Positions 23,469 through 32,056 of a stretch of 33,213 bases of DNA are shown here, in pieces. The stretch covers positions 1 through 33,213 of the IMG/VR virus record IMGVR_UViG_3300017727_000069, one strand, 5' to 3'. Numbering within the stretch: position 1 is the stretch's first letter; each line of letters starts with the position of its first letter. The DNA comes from a virus. Under the pieces are notes generated by a model, which was given only the letters and a program-made list of their open reading frames with translations, had not been told where the DNA came from and ran no database searches. Both the position numbers and the translations under genes were made by a program.

Positions 23469-23687
23469 ATGAGTGAAGAAAAGATTATAACAATTGATGG
23501 TAAAGAGTATAAAGAGTCTGAGTTAACAATTAGATGTCGTAATGTAATTTTTAGTAGATCAGAATTACAAACATCTAAAACAAGACACGAAATGGAACTT
23601 GAAAAGATTGATGTTTTAACTAATTACTACAATATGGAAATCAAAAAAGAATTAGAAAAATTAAATGGCGGCGATAGCAAACCTTAG
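23469..23687 (+). CDS. DUF6447-like small coiled-coil protein
   Basis: AAGGAG with 5-nt spacing selects the ATG at 23469; a GTG at 23463 overlaps that ribosome binding site and is rejected. The 72-residue product begins MSEEKIITIDGKEYKESELT, the short beta hairpin I associate with DUF6447 proteins of marine T4-like phages. Residues about 28-66 form a charged helix suited to a coiled coil. One difference is RCRNVIFSRSE in place of the usual LxxQ-type helix start. It overlaps the next gene by 23 nt. Function unknown; co-expression with structural genes suggests a virion or assembly role. Confidence 0.75.
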   Translation: MSEEKIITIDGKEYKESELTIRCRNVIFSRSELQTSKTRHEMELEKIDVLTNYYNMEIKKELEKLNGGDSKP

Positions 23688-24009
23688 AATAGATCAAGGA
23701 GCAACTTTTTCAACTGACGTAACTGTAACTGGTACGGACGGAAGTGCGTTTAACTTAACTGGTTACACAGCGGCAGCGAAAATGGCAAAAGGATATGCTT
23801 CTACACGAACAAGGACAGCGCTTACAACAGCAATCGCAACTGATAGAACAACTGGTGTAATTACTCTATCATTGACAGCGAATCAAACAAACACACTTGA
23901 CGCACCCGCTAGATACGTTTATGACGTAGAAATTACACAAACTTCTGATAGTACAATAACAAGAGTGATTGAAGGTATTATTACAGTTAGTCCATCTGTG
24001 ACAACTTAA
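23665..24009 (+). CDS. Small beta-sandwich structural protein, 114 aa
   Basis: The product begins MAAIANLRIDQGATFSTDVT and continues with SAFNLTGYTAAAKMAKGYAS (27-46), VITLSLTANQTNTLDAPARY (about 65-84) and a final strand RVIEGIITVSPSVT. This D-Q-G-x-T-F ... L-x-G-Y-T-A pattern is one I recall from small structural proteins of T4-like marine phages, similar to BppU-type N-terminal domains. It starts inside the previous gene without a clear ribosome binding site. It is probably a fibre adaptor or decoration protein. Confidence 0.8.
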   Translation: MAAIANLRIDQGATFSTDVTVTGTDGSAFNLTGYTAAAKMAKGYASTRTRTALTTAIATDRTTGVITLSLTANQTNTLDAPARYVYDVEITQTSDSTITRVIEGIITVSPSVTT

Positions 24010-24028
24010 TTCTTTAGTATAGTTTTAT

Positions 24029-24036
24029 TATAAATA
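24029..24036 (+). promoter_or_regulatory. T4-type late promoter (TATAAATA)
   Basis: Exact octamer in the 49-nt gap before the gene at 24059. A 10-base palindrome AGATATATCT (24049-24058) sits between it and the ATG. Confidence 0.8.
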
Positions 24037-24058
24037 TAACAAAAAGAGAGATATATCT

Positions 24059-24331
24059 ATGGTAAAAGCCGTAATTAATCGTACAGGTGGCGTATCTGCT
24101 AAAATTAATAGCACAACTTCATCTGGACCACAAAAAGTTAGTGTTACAACTCCAACGGCTCAAGTTAACGTTGATGGTGTTAGACAATTAAGAAGTTTAA
24201 CAGATGTCAATTCATCTACTCTGGTTGACGGTGCTTTAATCCAATATGATGCTTCATCTGACAAATTTATAACAAGAAACGAATTAGAAACTACCTCAGG
24301 AACTATAACGTTCAACGGTGGTAACTTTTAG
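24059..24331 (+). CDS. Small structural protein, 90 aa
   Basis: The N-terminal half is beta-rich (INRTGGVSAKINSTTSSGPQ; VSVTTPTAQVNVDGV). It is followed by LRSLTDVNSSTLVDGALIQY (44-63), DASSDKFITRNELE and a C-terminal SGTITFNGGNF. The L-x-D-V-x-x-S-T-L-x-D-G-x-x-x-x-Y-D segment is common in phage fibre and virion proteins, where it precedes a fibre repeat. The final GGNF resembles the GGTF end of the next gene. It lies 12 nt upstream of that gene and probably works with the fibre. Confidence 0.75.
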   Translation: MVKAVINRTGGVSAKINSTTSSGPQKVSVTTPTAQVNVDGVRQLRSLTDVNSSTLVDGALIQYDASSDKFITRNELETTSGTITFNGGNF

Positions 24332-24343
24332 GGGAATTAACAA

Positions 24344-26335
24344 ATGGCAACAATAATTCAGATAAAACGTAGTTCAGGAACTACGGCACCCTCATCACTT
24401 AAACTTGGAGAACTAGCCTATACATTTGGTACAGGTACACAAGGTAATCTAGGAGATAGAATTTTCATAGGTGAAGGTGGTGTAGATGGTAACGGTGACG
24501 CAAATAACGTTACAGTAATCGGTGGTCAATATTTTACAGATAAGTTAGATCACGTAGATGGAACATTAACAGCAAATTCAGCAATAACTGTTGATACTAA
24601 CAAAGCGATTGATGAAATCTTAATAGGTAATAACGCTTCAACAGGTGGTACTTTAAAATTAAACGAAGGTACTAATAACGGAACAAATTTCATTGGACTT
24701 AAAGCTCCGAATGCCGTAACAACCACAACTACTTTCACGTTGCCAGATGGTGATGGTTCAAACGGTCAATTCTTAAAAACAGATGGTTCAGGAAATTTAA
24801 GTTTCGGTACTGTAGTATCTACTTTATCACTTGCCGCTGACTCTGGTTCAAATGATTCAGTTTCAACAGGAGAAACAATTACATTTGCTGGTGGTACTGG
24901 AATTGATACTACTGTAAGTGATAACAATGTTTCTTTTGCGATTGATAATACAGTCGCTACACTTACTGGTAATCAAACACTTACAACAAAAACAATAGAT
25001 TTAGGCAACAATACTTTAACAGGTACTACTGCTGAATTTAATACTGCTTTACAAGATGGCTCTTTTGCTACATTAGCAGGTACAGAAGCATTAACTAATA
25101 AAACACTTACAGCACCTAAAATTGCTGATGGTGGTTTTATTGCTGACGCTAATGGTAATGAGTTAATTCTATTACAAACAACTACAAGTGCAGTAAACGA
25201 ATTAGAAATTACTAATGCTGCTACAGGTAATGGTGTTCAAATTGCTACTTCAGGTGGTGATACAAACATTGATCTTAAATTATCACCGAAAGGTTCAGGT
25301 GTTGTTGATGTTAACTCAAGTAAAATTACAAACGTAACTGATCCATCAAGTGCTCAAGATGCTGCTACAAAAGCATATGTAGATAGTGTTGCTAATGGTT
25401 TAGATGTAAAAGCTTCTGTTAGATATGCTTCAACAGCAAACGTTACTGGTACATATGATAATAGTGCTGGAACAATTACTGCTGGTTCAAACGGTGCTTT
25501 TTCAATTGATGGTCAAACTCCATCAGCAAATGATAGAATATTATTAAAAAACCAAACAACTGCTACTCAAAATGGTTTATATAGAGTAACTACAGTTGGT
25601 TCAGGTTCTGCTGCTTACGTTTTAACAAGAACACCAGACGGTGATGAGGCGATTGAAATTACAGGTGGTGCTTTTGTATTCGTTGAAGAAGGTACTGCTA
25701 ATGCTGATAATGGTTACGTATTTACACATAACGGAACACCAACATTAGGAACAACTAATATTACAGTTGAACAATTTTCTGGTGCAGGTCAAATATCTGC
25801 TGGTGACGCAATCACTAAATCAGGTAACACATTAAACGTTGCTGTAGATGATACAACTATCGAAATATCAAGTGACGCATTAAGAGTTAAAGCAGATGGT
25901 ATTGGTACAAACCAACTTGCTTCTACTGCCGTAACAACAGCAAAAATTACAAACTTAAATGTAACTGGCGCTAAAATTGCTGCTGACGCAATTGATGGTT
26001 CAAAAATTGCTGATGACGCTGTAGACTCTGAACATTTAACAGATGGTTCAGTAGATAACGTTCACTTATCAGGTAGTATCGCTAATACTAAATTAGCGAA
26101 TAGTGCGATTTCATTTACAGATGAAAGTTCGACTGCTGGTTCTGTATCACTTGGTGGTACATTAGAGTTTTTAACTGGAGAAGGTATTGATACAAGTGCT
26201 TCAGGTAGTACAATAACTATTGCTGCTGAGTTAGCGACAACATCAAACAAAGGTGTAGCATCATTTAGTTCAGATAACTTTACAGTATCTTCAGGTGCTG
26301 TAACAGTTACTTCACTAGATGGCGGAACATTTTAA
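24344..26335 (+). CDS. Tail fibre protein, 663 aa
   Basis: The N-terminus ([20 protein letters not shown], then [11 protein letters not shown]) is a fibre attachment module related to that of Mtd-like tail proteins. Long Thr/Ser/Asn/Gly beta repeats follow, with [20 protein letters not shown] (about 209-228), and a distinct domain beginning [20 protein letters not shown] (about 340-359) and running through [20 protein letters not shown], a fold repeated in many phage fibres. The C-terminal part (about 500-600) carries helical-turn repeats ([20 protein letters not shown]). The end reads [16 protein letters not shown] strong GGGGAAT-type site precedes the ATG. Confidence 0.88.
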   Translation: MATIIQIKRSSGTTAPSSLKLGELAYTFGTGTQGNLGDRIFIGEGGVDGNGDANNVTVIGGQYFTDKLDHVDGTLTANSAITVDTNKAIDEILIGNNASTGGTLKLNEGTNNGTNFIGLKAPNAVTTTTTFTLPDGDGSNGQFLKTDGSGNLSFGTVVSTLSLAADSGSNDSVSTGETITFAGGTGIDTTVSDNNVSFAIDNTVATLTGNQTLTTKTIDLGNNTLTGTTAEFNTALQDGSFATLAGTEALTNKTLTAPKIADGGFIADANGNELILLQTTTSAVNELEITNAATGNGVQIATSGGDTNIDLKLSPKGSGVVDVNSSKITNVTDPSSAQDAATKAYVDSVANGLDVKASVRYASTANVTGTYDNSAGTITAGSNGAFSIDGQTPSANDRILLKNQTTATQNGLYRVTTVGSGSAAYVLTRTPDGDEAIEITGGAFVFVEEGTANADNGYVFTHNGTPTLGTTNITVEQFSGAGQISAGDAITKSGNTLNVAVDDTTIEISSDALRVKADGIGTNQLASTAVTTAKITNLNVTGAKIAADAIDGSKIADDAVDSEHLTDGSVDNVHLSGSIANTKLANSAISFTDESSTAGSVSLGGTLEFLTGEGIDTSASGSTITIAAELATTSNKGVASFSSDNFTVSSGAVTVTSLDGGTF

Positions 26336-26352
26336 TTTTTAAAGGAAATTAA

Positions 26353-26799
26353 ATGGCGACTATTATTAAATTAAAAAGAAGTACAACAGCTTCTGCAGTA
26401 CCAACTACAAGTAATTTATCTGATGGTGAAGTTGCTGTAAACATTACTGATAAAAAGATATATCAACGTAATGGTAGTAATATAGTCGAAATATCAAATA
26501 CTACTAACTTTGAGAGTGTTGGTAGTGATATATTACCTGACTCTACTGCAACACACGATATAGGTGCAATCACAAATAGTTTTAAAGACATATTTTTATC
26601 TGGCGCCCCTAAAAAACAAGTCAACATATATACAAATGCTGGTGGATTAAGTAGTGTGGCCGCTGGATTTGCTTTTAGATTTAACACTAACATAAAATAT
26701 TTTAACCAAGTTTTTACTAATGCAGGAGGATTGGTTACGCCAGCGATTACAGCACAATCAACAGATTTTGATGACGATAATCCGGCATATACATTTTAA
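26353..26799 (+). CDS. Mini tail fibre, 148 aa
   Basis: This protein combines a fibre attachment N-terminus (MATIIKLKRSTTASAVPTTS, GEVAVNITDKKIYQRNGSN) with a segment DILPDSTATHDIGAITNSFK (59-78) and DIFLSG. A C-terminal domain NIYTNAGGLSSVAAGFAFRF (about 91-110) follows. The last two parts resemble the end of the 666-residue fibre downstream ([34 protein letters not shown]). It therefore looks like a fibre tip without the long shaft. AAAGGAAAT precedes the ATG, and the next fibre begins 6 nt after its stop. Confidence 0.82.
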   Translation: MATIIKLKRSTTASAVPTTSNLSDGEVAVNITDKKIYQRNGSNIVEISNTTNFESVGSDILPDSTATHDIGAITNSFKDIFLSGAPKKQVNIYTNAGGLSSVAAGFAFRFNTNIKYFNQVFTNAGGLVTPAITAQSTDFDDDNPAYTF

Positions 26800-26805
26800 T
26801 AAATT

Positions 26806-28806
26806 ATGGCAAATAAAACACCGATAAGACTAGTATTTACAGGCGGAGTACCAACAGGTATTGCTGAATATCAATCAGGTGATACTATTGGAGCTTCGTT
26901 TCTAGCAAATACAGCAGTAACTGCTGGTAGTTATGGCTCAGCAACAGCAATTCCAACATTTACAGTTGACGCACAAGGTCGTTTAACAGCAGCAAGTACA
27001 GTAAGTGTTGCCACAAATTTAACTATTAGAGATGATACATCTACTACTGATACAGTTTCATTATTATCAGACACACTTACATTTTCTGGTACTACAAATG
27101 AAATCACAGCAACTGTAACAGATAATAAAGTTACAATAGCATTACCAGATGATGTAACAATAGGCAGAGATTTATCAGTAACTAGAAACGCTGTAATTAC
27201 AGGAAACTTAACTGTAAATGGTACAACAACTACTGTATCTACAACTAATACAGTTGTTTCAGATACACTATTAGAATTAGGAAATGGTACTTCAGGTAGT
27301 CCTTCAAATGATGCTGGTATAGTTATTGAAAGAGGAAGTTCTGATAACGCATTTATAGGATATGATGAAAGTGCTGATAAGTTTAAAGTTGGTACTGGTT
27401 CATTCACAGGTGCTTCAACTGGTAACTTAACAATTACTACAGGTACTTTAGTCGCAAATTTAGAAGGTAACGTAACTGGTAATGTAACTGGTAACCTAAC
27501 AGGTAACGTAACTGGTAATGTAACTGGTAACCTAACAGGTAACGTAACAGGTGATGTTACTGGTGATTTAACTGGTGATGTTACAGGTAACGTAACTGGT
27601 AATGTAACTGGTGCTGTAACTGGTAATGCTGATACAGCGACAACACTTGCAACAGCGAGAGCAATCGCAGGTCAAAATTTCGATGGTTCAGCAGCGATAA
27701 CAATTGCGTCAACTGATTTATCAAACACATCTAACATAACATTAAATGACGCTTCACAAACATTAACTAATAAGACATTAACAAGTCCTGTTATATCTAC
27801 AATTACAGGTTCTACAATCACTTTAGATAGTGCGGGTGATATTAGTTTAGACGCTGATGGCGCTGACATTATATTAAAAGACGCAGGAACAGAATTTGGT
27901 AGATTTACAAACGACTCTACAGACCTTGTAGTTAAAGTTGCTACACAGGATAAAGACATTAAATTTGTTGGTGATGATGGTGGTTCTGCTATCACAGCAT
28001 TAACTTTAGATATGTCAGATGCTGGTTCAGCAACATTTAATAGTAATATAGCAGTTGGTGGTAACGCAACAATCACAGGTAACTTAACAGTTAATGGTAC
28101 AACAACAACTGTTTCATCAACTAACACAGTAGTATCTGATCAATTATTTGAATTAGGAAACGGACGTACAGGTTCAGCATCAGGCGATGCAGGTATCGTT
28201 ATTGAGAGAGGTAATGATAGTAACATTTTCTTAGGATATGATGAATCTGCTGATGAAGTTGTATTTGGGTCAGGTTCATTTACAGGCGCTAGTACAGGAG
28301 ATTTATCAATAACAGACTCTAATATTAGAGCAGCAAATGTTACAGCATCTGGAAATTTAGCAGTTACTGGTACAACAGCTTTAAATGGTAATATAACTTT
28401 AGGTAACGCTACAAGTGATACAATTACAGTAACAGGTAGATTTGCTACGGCGTTAGTACCTGATACAAACGTTACATATGATTTAGGTACTTCATCTTTA
28501 AGATGGAGAGATATTTACTTGTCAGGTAATACAATTGACTTGGCAGGTGCGACTATTCAAAGTGATGGTAGTGCAGTTACTTTACCATCAAATTCAAAAG
28601 TTGGTAATGATAAAGTTGCCGTTACTGATGATAGTGGGGCGATTATTAGAAGGGTATCATTTTTTACAGCTTCGGGTGGATTAGCGAGTGCTGCGGCATC
28701 TTTCGTTTTTTCAGGTGGTTCAACAGCAACTGTATTTACAAAAAATCAAACATTTACTCGGGCAAACGGTAGTAATCAAGCTAATTTTCAATTGTTTGAG
28801 TTTTAG
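26806..28806 (+). CDS. Tail fibre with GNVT repeats and duplicated module, 666 aa
   Basis: The N-terminus ([20 protein letters not shown]) is shared with the fibre at 28864. A trimer-type shaft carries two copies of one module ([10 protein letters not shown]...[14 protein letters not shown], about residues 130-205, and again with [14 protein letters not shown], about 424-500). Between them lie thirteen tetrapeptide repeats G-N/D-V/L-T (27466-27621). The C-terminal domain has [20 protein letters not shown] followed by [15 protein letters not shown]. All are familiar parts of long cyanophage and pelagiphage fibres. The stop codon is embedded in a 19-nt tandem duplication. Confidence 0.88.
   Translation: MANKTPIRLVFTGGVPTGIAEYQSGDTIGASFLANTAVTAGSYGSATAIPTFTVDAQGRLTAASTVSVATNLTIRDDTSTTDTVSLLSDTLTFSGTTNEITATVTDNKVTIALPDDVTIGRDLSVTRNAVITGNLTVNGTTTTVSTTNTVVSDTLLELGNGTSGSPSNDAGIVIERGSSDNAFIGYDESADKFKVGTGSFTGASTGNLTITTGTLVANLEGNVTGNVTGNLTGNVTGNVTGNLTGNVTGDVTGDLTGDVTGNVTGNVTGAVTGNADTATTLATARAIAGQNFDGSAAITIASTDLSNTSNITLNDASQTLTNKTLTSPVISTITGSTITLDSAGDISLDADGADIILKDAGTEFGRFTNDSTDLVVKVATQDKDIKFVGDDGGSAITALTLDMSDAGSATFNSNIAVGGNATITGNLTVNGTTTTVSSTNTVVSDQLFELGNGRTGSASGDAGIVIERGNDSNIFLGYDESADEVVFGSGSFTGASTGDLSITDSNIRAANVTASGNLAVTGTTALNGNITLGNATSDTITVTGRFATALVPDTNVTYDLGTSSLRWRDIYLSGNTIDLAGATIQSDGSAVTLPSNSKVGNDKVAVTDDSGAIIRRVSFFTASGGLASAAASFVFSGGSTATVFTKNQTFTRANGSNQANFQLFEF
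27466..27621 (+). repeat. In-frame 12-nt tandem repeat (G-N/D-V/L-T x 13)
   Basis: Thirteen 12-nt units encode [12 protein letters not shown] and variants. The first two 36-nt super-units (27466-27501 and 27502-27537) are identical base for base, so the array has expanded recently. The unit length keeps frame, which allows the fibre shaft to change length by slippage or recombination. Confidence 0.9.
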
Positions 28807-28830
28807 AGAAATGTTTGAGTTTTAGGGAAA
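28793..28830 (+). repeat. 19-nt tandem duplication across a stop codon
   Basis: TGTTTGAGTTTTAGAGAAA (28793-28811) is followed at once by TGTTTGAGTTTTAGGGAAA (28812-28830), differing at one base. The first copy contains the FEF-stop end of the 666-residue fibre; the second lies in the untranslated gap before the next late promoter. Confidence 0.9.
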
Positions 28831-28836
28831 AAAGAT

Positions 28837-28844
28837 TATAAATA
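28837..28844 (+). promoter_or_regulatory. T4-type late promoter (TATAAATA)
   Basis: Exact octamer just after the 19-nt duplication. AAGGAG follows before the ATG at 28864. Confidence 0.85.
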
Positions 28845-28863
28845 TACTAAGGAGAAAAAAATT

Positions 28864-29760
28864 ATGTCAGTAAAAACACCAATACGAACAGTCTTTGACG
28901 GAAGTGGAAACGCCACTGGATTAGCCGAATATCAATCGGGTGAATTTATAGGTCTTACTCACGGTGGTTTAGGGGCTTCATTATCAATTGGTTCTGCGGG
29001 ACAAGTTTTAAAAGTAAATAGCAGTGCTAATGCGTTAGAATTTGGTGGAGTAGAGGCAGTTATTAATATTGATGGTGCAACTAATTTAGAAAGTGCTACA
29101 TTAGCAGTTGGTGACAAATTTTTAGTATCAGATGGTGGTTCTGAGGGTAGAGCAACATTATCACAAATAGATACATTATTTAAAAGTACATCACAGACTT
29201 TAACAAATAAAACTATTAACGCTGATAATAACACTGTTACAAATATAGGACCAAGTGAATTGTCAAATACTGCTGTTACGGCAGCAACTTATGGTTCAAC
29301 AACAGCGATACCAGTTATTACAGTTGACGCACAAGGTCGTTTGACAAATGCTTCAAACGCAGCAATATCAACTACATTATTAGTTTCTGACGAAAGTTCA
29401 ACTCAAGCATCAATAAGTTTAGGTGCTAGTGAAGTATTAAATGTTGCTGGTGGTTTAGGTATAGATACAACAGTTAGTGGTAAAACTATTACTGCCAAAT
29501 TTAATTTTAGCGATGGTGATGCAGGTCAATTTTTAAAAACGGATGGATCTGGTAATTTTTCATTCGGTGATTCGTTATCTAATTATGATGAATCTTTACA
29601 AACAACAATACCAGGAGCAACTAATACAGATTTAGCAGGAGGTGAAACACCTTTCGCAGCTGTATCAGACGCTTTCGGTGTAAAAACAATATCAACGGTA
29701 TACAGTTTAATGGATCCCGCTGGTGCAACAGAAACTTTAGATTTAGGTGCTTTTAGTTAA
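28864..29760 (+). CDS. Tail fibre protein, 298 aa
   Basis: The N-terminus (KTPIRTVFDGSGNATGLAEY) matches that of the 666-residue fibre. A second shared block, LSNTAVTAATYGSTTAIPVI followed by [12 protein letters not shown] (about 134-166), also has a close copy there. Other parts are typical of shafts: [37 protein letters not shown]. The C-terminus (YSLMDPAGATETLDLGAFS) is not shared with the other fibres seen here and may be the tip. AAGGAG lies upstream of the start. It is probably one component of a hetero-fibre set with its neighbours. Confidence 0.85.
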   Translation: MSVKTPIRTVFDGSGNATGLAEYQSGEFIGLTHGGLGASLSIGSAGQVLKVNSSANALEFGGVEAVINIDGATNLESATLAVGDKFLVSDGGSEGRATLSQIDTLFKSTSQTLTNKTINADNNTVTNIGPSELSNTAVTAATYGSTTAIPVITVDAQGRLTNASNAAISTTLLVSDESSTQASISLGASEVLNVAGGLGIDTTVSGKTITAKFNFSDGDAGQFLKTDGSGNFSFGDSLSNYDESLQTTIPGATNTDLAGGETPFAAVSDAFGVKTISTVYSLMDPAGATETLDLGAFS

Positions 29761-29776
29761 TCACCTATATATAAAT

Positions 29777-29784
29777 TATAAATA
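29777..29784 (+). promoter_or_regulatory. T4-type late promoter (TATAAATA)
   Basis: Exact octamer in the 49-nt gap before the S74 fibre gene. TAGGAG precedes the ATG at 29810. Confidence 0.85.
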
Positions 29785-29809
29785 AAAAGAAAACTAGGAG
29801 AAAAGAAAA

Positions 29810-31192
29810 ATGCCAACAGTATTACAATTAAGAAGAGGCACAACTGCGCAAAATGATGCATTCACTGGCGCTGTTGGTGAACTTTCTTTGGATACGCAAA
29901 AAGACGTTTTAAGAGTACACGACGGTTCAACAGCCGGTGGTGCTCAAGAATTAGTAGGTCTAACAGCAACACAAACATTAACAAATAAAACTTTAACAAG
30001 TCCAACAATCACAGGTAGTGGAGATATAGCAGCAAATGATTTAACACTTGCTGGTAATCTAACTGTAAATGGTACTACATCAACAGTAGCATCTACAAAC
30101 ACAACAATTACAGATAACTTAATAGAATTAAATAATGGCGCAAGTTCAAACGCAAATGACTCAGGTATCTTAATTGAAAGAGGATCTACAGGTGATAACG
30201 CAATCATAGCATGGGACGAAAGTGCTGATAAGTTCGTAGTTGGTACTACAACTGCTACAAACACATCAACAGGTAACTTAACTATCACAACTGGTACATT
30301 ACTTGCTAACGTTGAAGGTAACTTAACAGGTAACGTGACTGGTAACACATCAGGAAGTTCAGGATCGTGTACAGGAACGGCGGCAGTAGCAACAGCGGTC
30401 ACAGCCGCAGATGAAAGTTCAGACACTAGTTGTAACGTACTTTTTGTTACAGCGGCGACTGGTGACTTAGGTCCTAAAACAGGTACTAACTTAACTTTCA
30501 ACAGTAGCTCAGGTATGCTTACAGCGGGAGGGTTTACAGGTAACGTAACAGGTAACACATCTGGAAGTTCAGGTTCTTGTACTGGTAATGCGGCAACTGC
30601 CACAGCACTAGAAACTGCTAGAAATATCGCAGGTGTATCATTTGATGGTTCAGCTAACATCTCTCTTGCATTGACAAACTTAGGTATATCTGATGGATCT
30701 GCAGGACAATTCTTAAAAACAGATGGTAGTGCGGGTTTCAGTTTTGCTACAATTTCAACACCAACATTAGCGAGTTTAAATTTAGATACAGATGATGATG
30801 TACAATTTGACTCTTTTGGTGTAGGTACAGCAGCCTCAGGAACAACTGGAGAAATAAGAGCTACAAATGATGTAACAGCTTTCTATTCTTCTGACGTTGC
30901 TCTTAAGGAAGATATAACTAATATATCTAACCCACTAGAAGCCGTTGAAAAATTAAACGGAGTTTTGTTCAATTGGAAACAATCTTACATTGACCAAAGA
31001 GGTGGTGAAGATGGTTACTTTGTTAGAAGAAAAGACGTTGGGGTTATTGCCCAAGACGTTGAGCAAGTTCTACCAGAAGCCGTTGCAACAAGACCAGATG
31101 GTGTAAAAGCAGTTAAATACGATAGATTAACTTGTTTATTGATTGAAGCAGTTAAAGCACTTAAATTAGAAATAGAAGAATTAAAAAAGTAA
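29810..31192 (+). CDS. Tail fibre with C-terminal S74 self-cleaving chaperone, 460 aa
   Basis: The N-terminal VLQLRRGTTAQNDAFTGAVG (4-23) with GELSLDTQKDVLRVHDGSTA is an Mtd-N-like attachment module. The shaft holds [20 protein letters not shown] (82-101), a third copy of the module duplicated in the 666-residue fibre, and two copies of GNVTGNTSGSSGSCTG (174-189 and 244-259). Residues about 345-460 are the Peptidase_S74 chaperone, with YSSDVALKEDI (S361, D362, K366), DGYFVRRKDVGVIAQDVEQV and AVKYDRLTCLLIEAVKAL. Self-cleavage before S361 would release a fibre of about 360 residues. The domain is nearly the same as that of the 222-residue fibre at 15648. Confidence 0.92.
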   Translation: MPTVLQLRRGTTAQNDAFTGAVGELSLDTQKDVLRVHDGSTAGGAQELVGLTATQTLTNKTLTSPTITGSGDIAANDLTLAGNLTVNGTTSTVASTNTTITDNLIELNNGASSNANDSGILIERGSTGDNAIIAWDESADKFVVGTTTATNTSTGNLTITTGTLLANVEGNLTGNVTGNTSGSSGSCTGTAAVATAVTAADESSDTSCNVLFVTAATGDLGPKTGTNLTFNSSSGMLTAGGFTGNVTGNTSGSSGSCTGNAATATALETARNIAGVSFDGSANISLALTNLGISDGSAGQFLKTDGSAGFSFATISTPTLASLNLDTDDDVQFDSFGVGTAASGTTGEIRATNDVTAFYSSDVALKEDITNISNPLEAVEKLNGVLFNWKQSYIDQRGGEDGYFVRRKDVGVIAQDVEQVLPEAVATRPDGVKAVKYDRLTCLLIEAVKALKLEIEELKK

Positions 31193-31219
31193 TACTTTAA
31201 TTTCTGATATATTTGTTGG

Positions 31220-31227
31220 TATAAATA
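31220..31227 (+). promoter_or_regulatory. T4-type late promoter (TATAAATA)
   Basis: Exact octamer before the neck genes. AAAAGGA follows ahead of the ATG at 31246. Confidence 0.85.
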
Positions 31228-31245
31228 GTCTAAAAGGACCTTTAT

Positions 31246-32052
31246 ATGGCAACACCTTCAACTAGAGAACAGTTAAAACAATACGCTTTAAGAGCACTCG
31301 GAAAACCAGTCATAGAAATTAACGCTGATGACGACCAATTAGAAGATAGAATTGATGAGGCGTTACAGTATTTCGCACAATATCACTATGATGGTATAAG
31401 AAGAACATACTTAAAGTATCAATACACACAGGCTGATTACGATAGAATAAATGCTGATTCATCAGAATCAGTTACTAAAAATTCTGTAACTACTTCTTGG
31501 AAAGAAGGTAATGGTTTTATCGTTGTACCAGAAAGTGTTGTATCTGTAATTAACTTATTCCCATTCTCTAATAAAGGTAATCTAAACTTATTTGATGTAA
31601 GATACCAATTAAGATTAAATGACCTATATGATTTTTCTTCAACATCAATTATTAACTATGATGTTGTATTAAGACATTTAGATTTTTTAGACCACGTTCT
31701 AGTTGGTGAAAAACCATTAAGATTTAATCAACACGATAATAGACTTTACATAGACCAAGATTGGAAAAATGATTTAGCTGTTGGTGAGTATCTTGTTATA
31801 GAGTGTTATAGAAAATTAGATCCTGATACTTACACAGACGTATATAACGACATATACTTAAAAAGATATGTGACTTCATTATTTAAAAAACAATGGGGCG
31901 CAAATTTATCTAAATTCAATGGGGTCGCTATGATTGGTGGCGTATCATTAAATGGTCAACAAATATATTCAGAAGCTTTATCTGATATAGAAAAACTAGA
32001 ACAAGAAATTAGATCAAGTTACGAATTAAATCCAGCAATGATGATAGGATAA
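31246..32052 (+). CDS. 13: Neck protein gp13 (head completion)
   Basis: gp13 binds the portal after packaging and, with gp14, forms the neck to which the tail attaches. The 268-residue product has the family start STREQLKQYALRALGKPVIE (4-23), an acidic helix INADDDQLEDRIDEALQYFA (24-43), and a central IVVPESVVSVINLFPFS region. It continues with YLVIECYRKLDPDTYTDVYN and the C-terminal GGVSLNGQQIYSEALSDIEK and ELNPAMMIG. It is a little shorter than T4 gp13 (309). It is followed 4 nt later by gp14, the T4 order. Confidence 0.92.
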   Translation: MATPSTREQLKQYALRALGKPVIEINADDDQLEDRIDEALQYFAQYHYDGIRRTYLKYQYTQADYDRINADSSESVTKNSVTTSWKEGNGFIVVPESVVSVINLFPFSNKGNLNLFDVRYQLRLNDLYDFSSTSIINYDVVLRHLDFLDHVLVGEKPLRFNQHDNRLYIDQDWKNDLAVGEYLVIECYRKLDPDTYTDVYNDIYLKRYVTSLFKKQWGANLSKFNGVAMIGGVSLNGQQIYSEALSDIEKLEQEIRSSYELNPAMMIG

Positions 32053-32056
32053 TGCT

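Noticed and set aside
27466-27621. Possible CRISPR-like array
   Set aside because: The 12-nt units are contiguous, in frame within a fibre gene and have no spacers; they encode GNVT-type repeats.
29944-30660. Long antisense open frame (238 codons) opposite the S74 fibre
   Set aside because: It is the shadow of a Thr/Ser/Gly-rich fibre gene; its Val/Pro/Leu-rich translation is what reversed fibre codons give, and it has no ribosome binding site or family signature. The same holds for antisense frames at 26931-27407, 27672-28127, 28959-29234 and 3742-4122.
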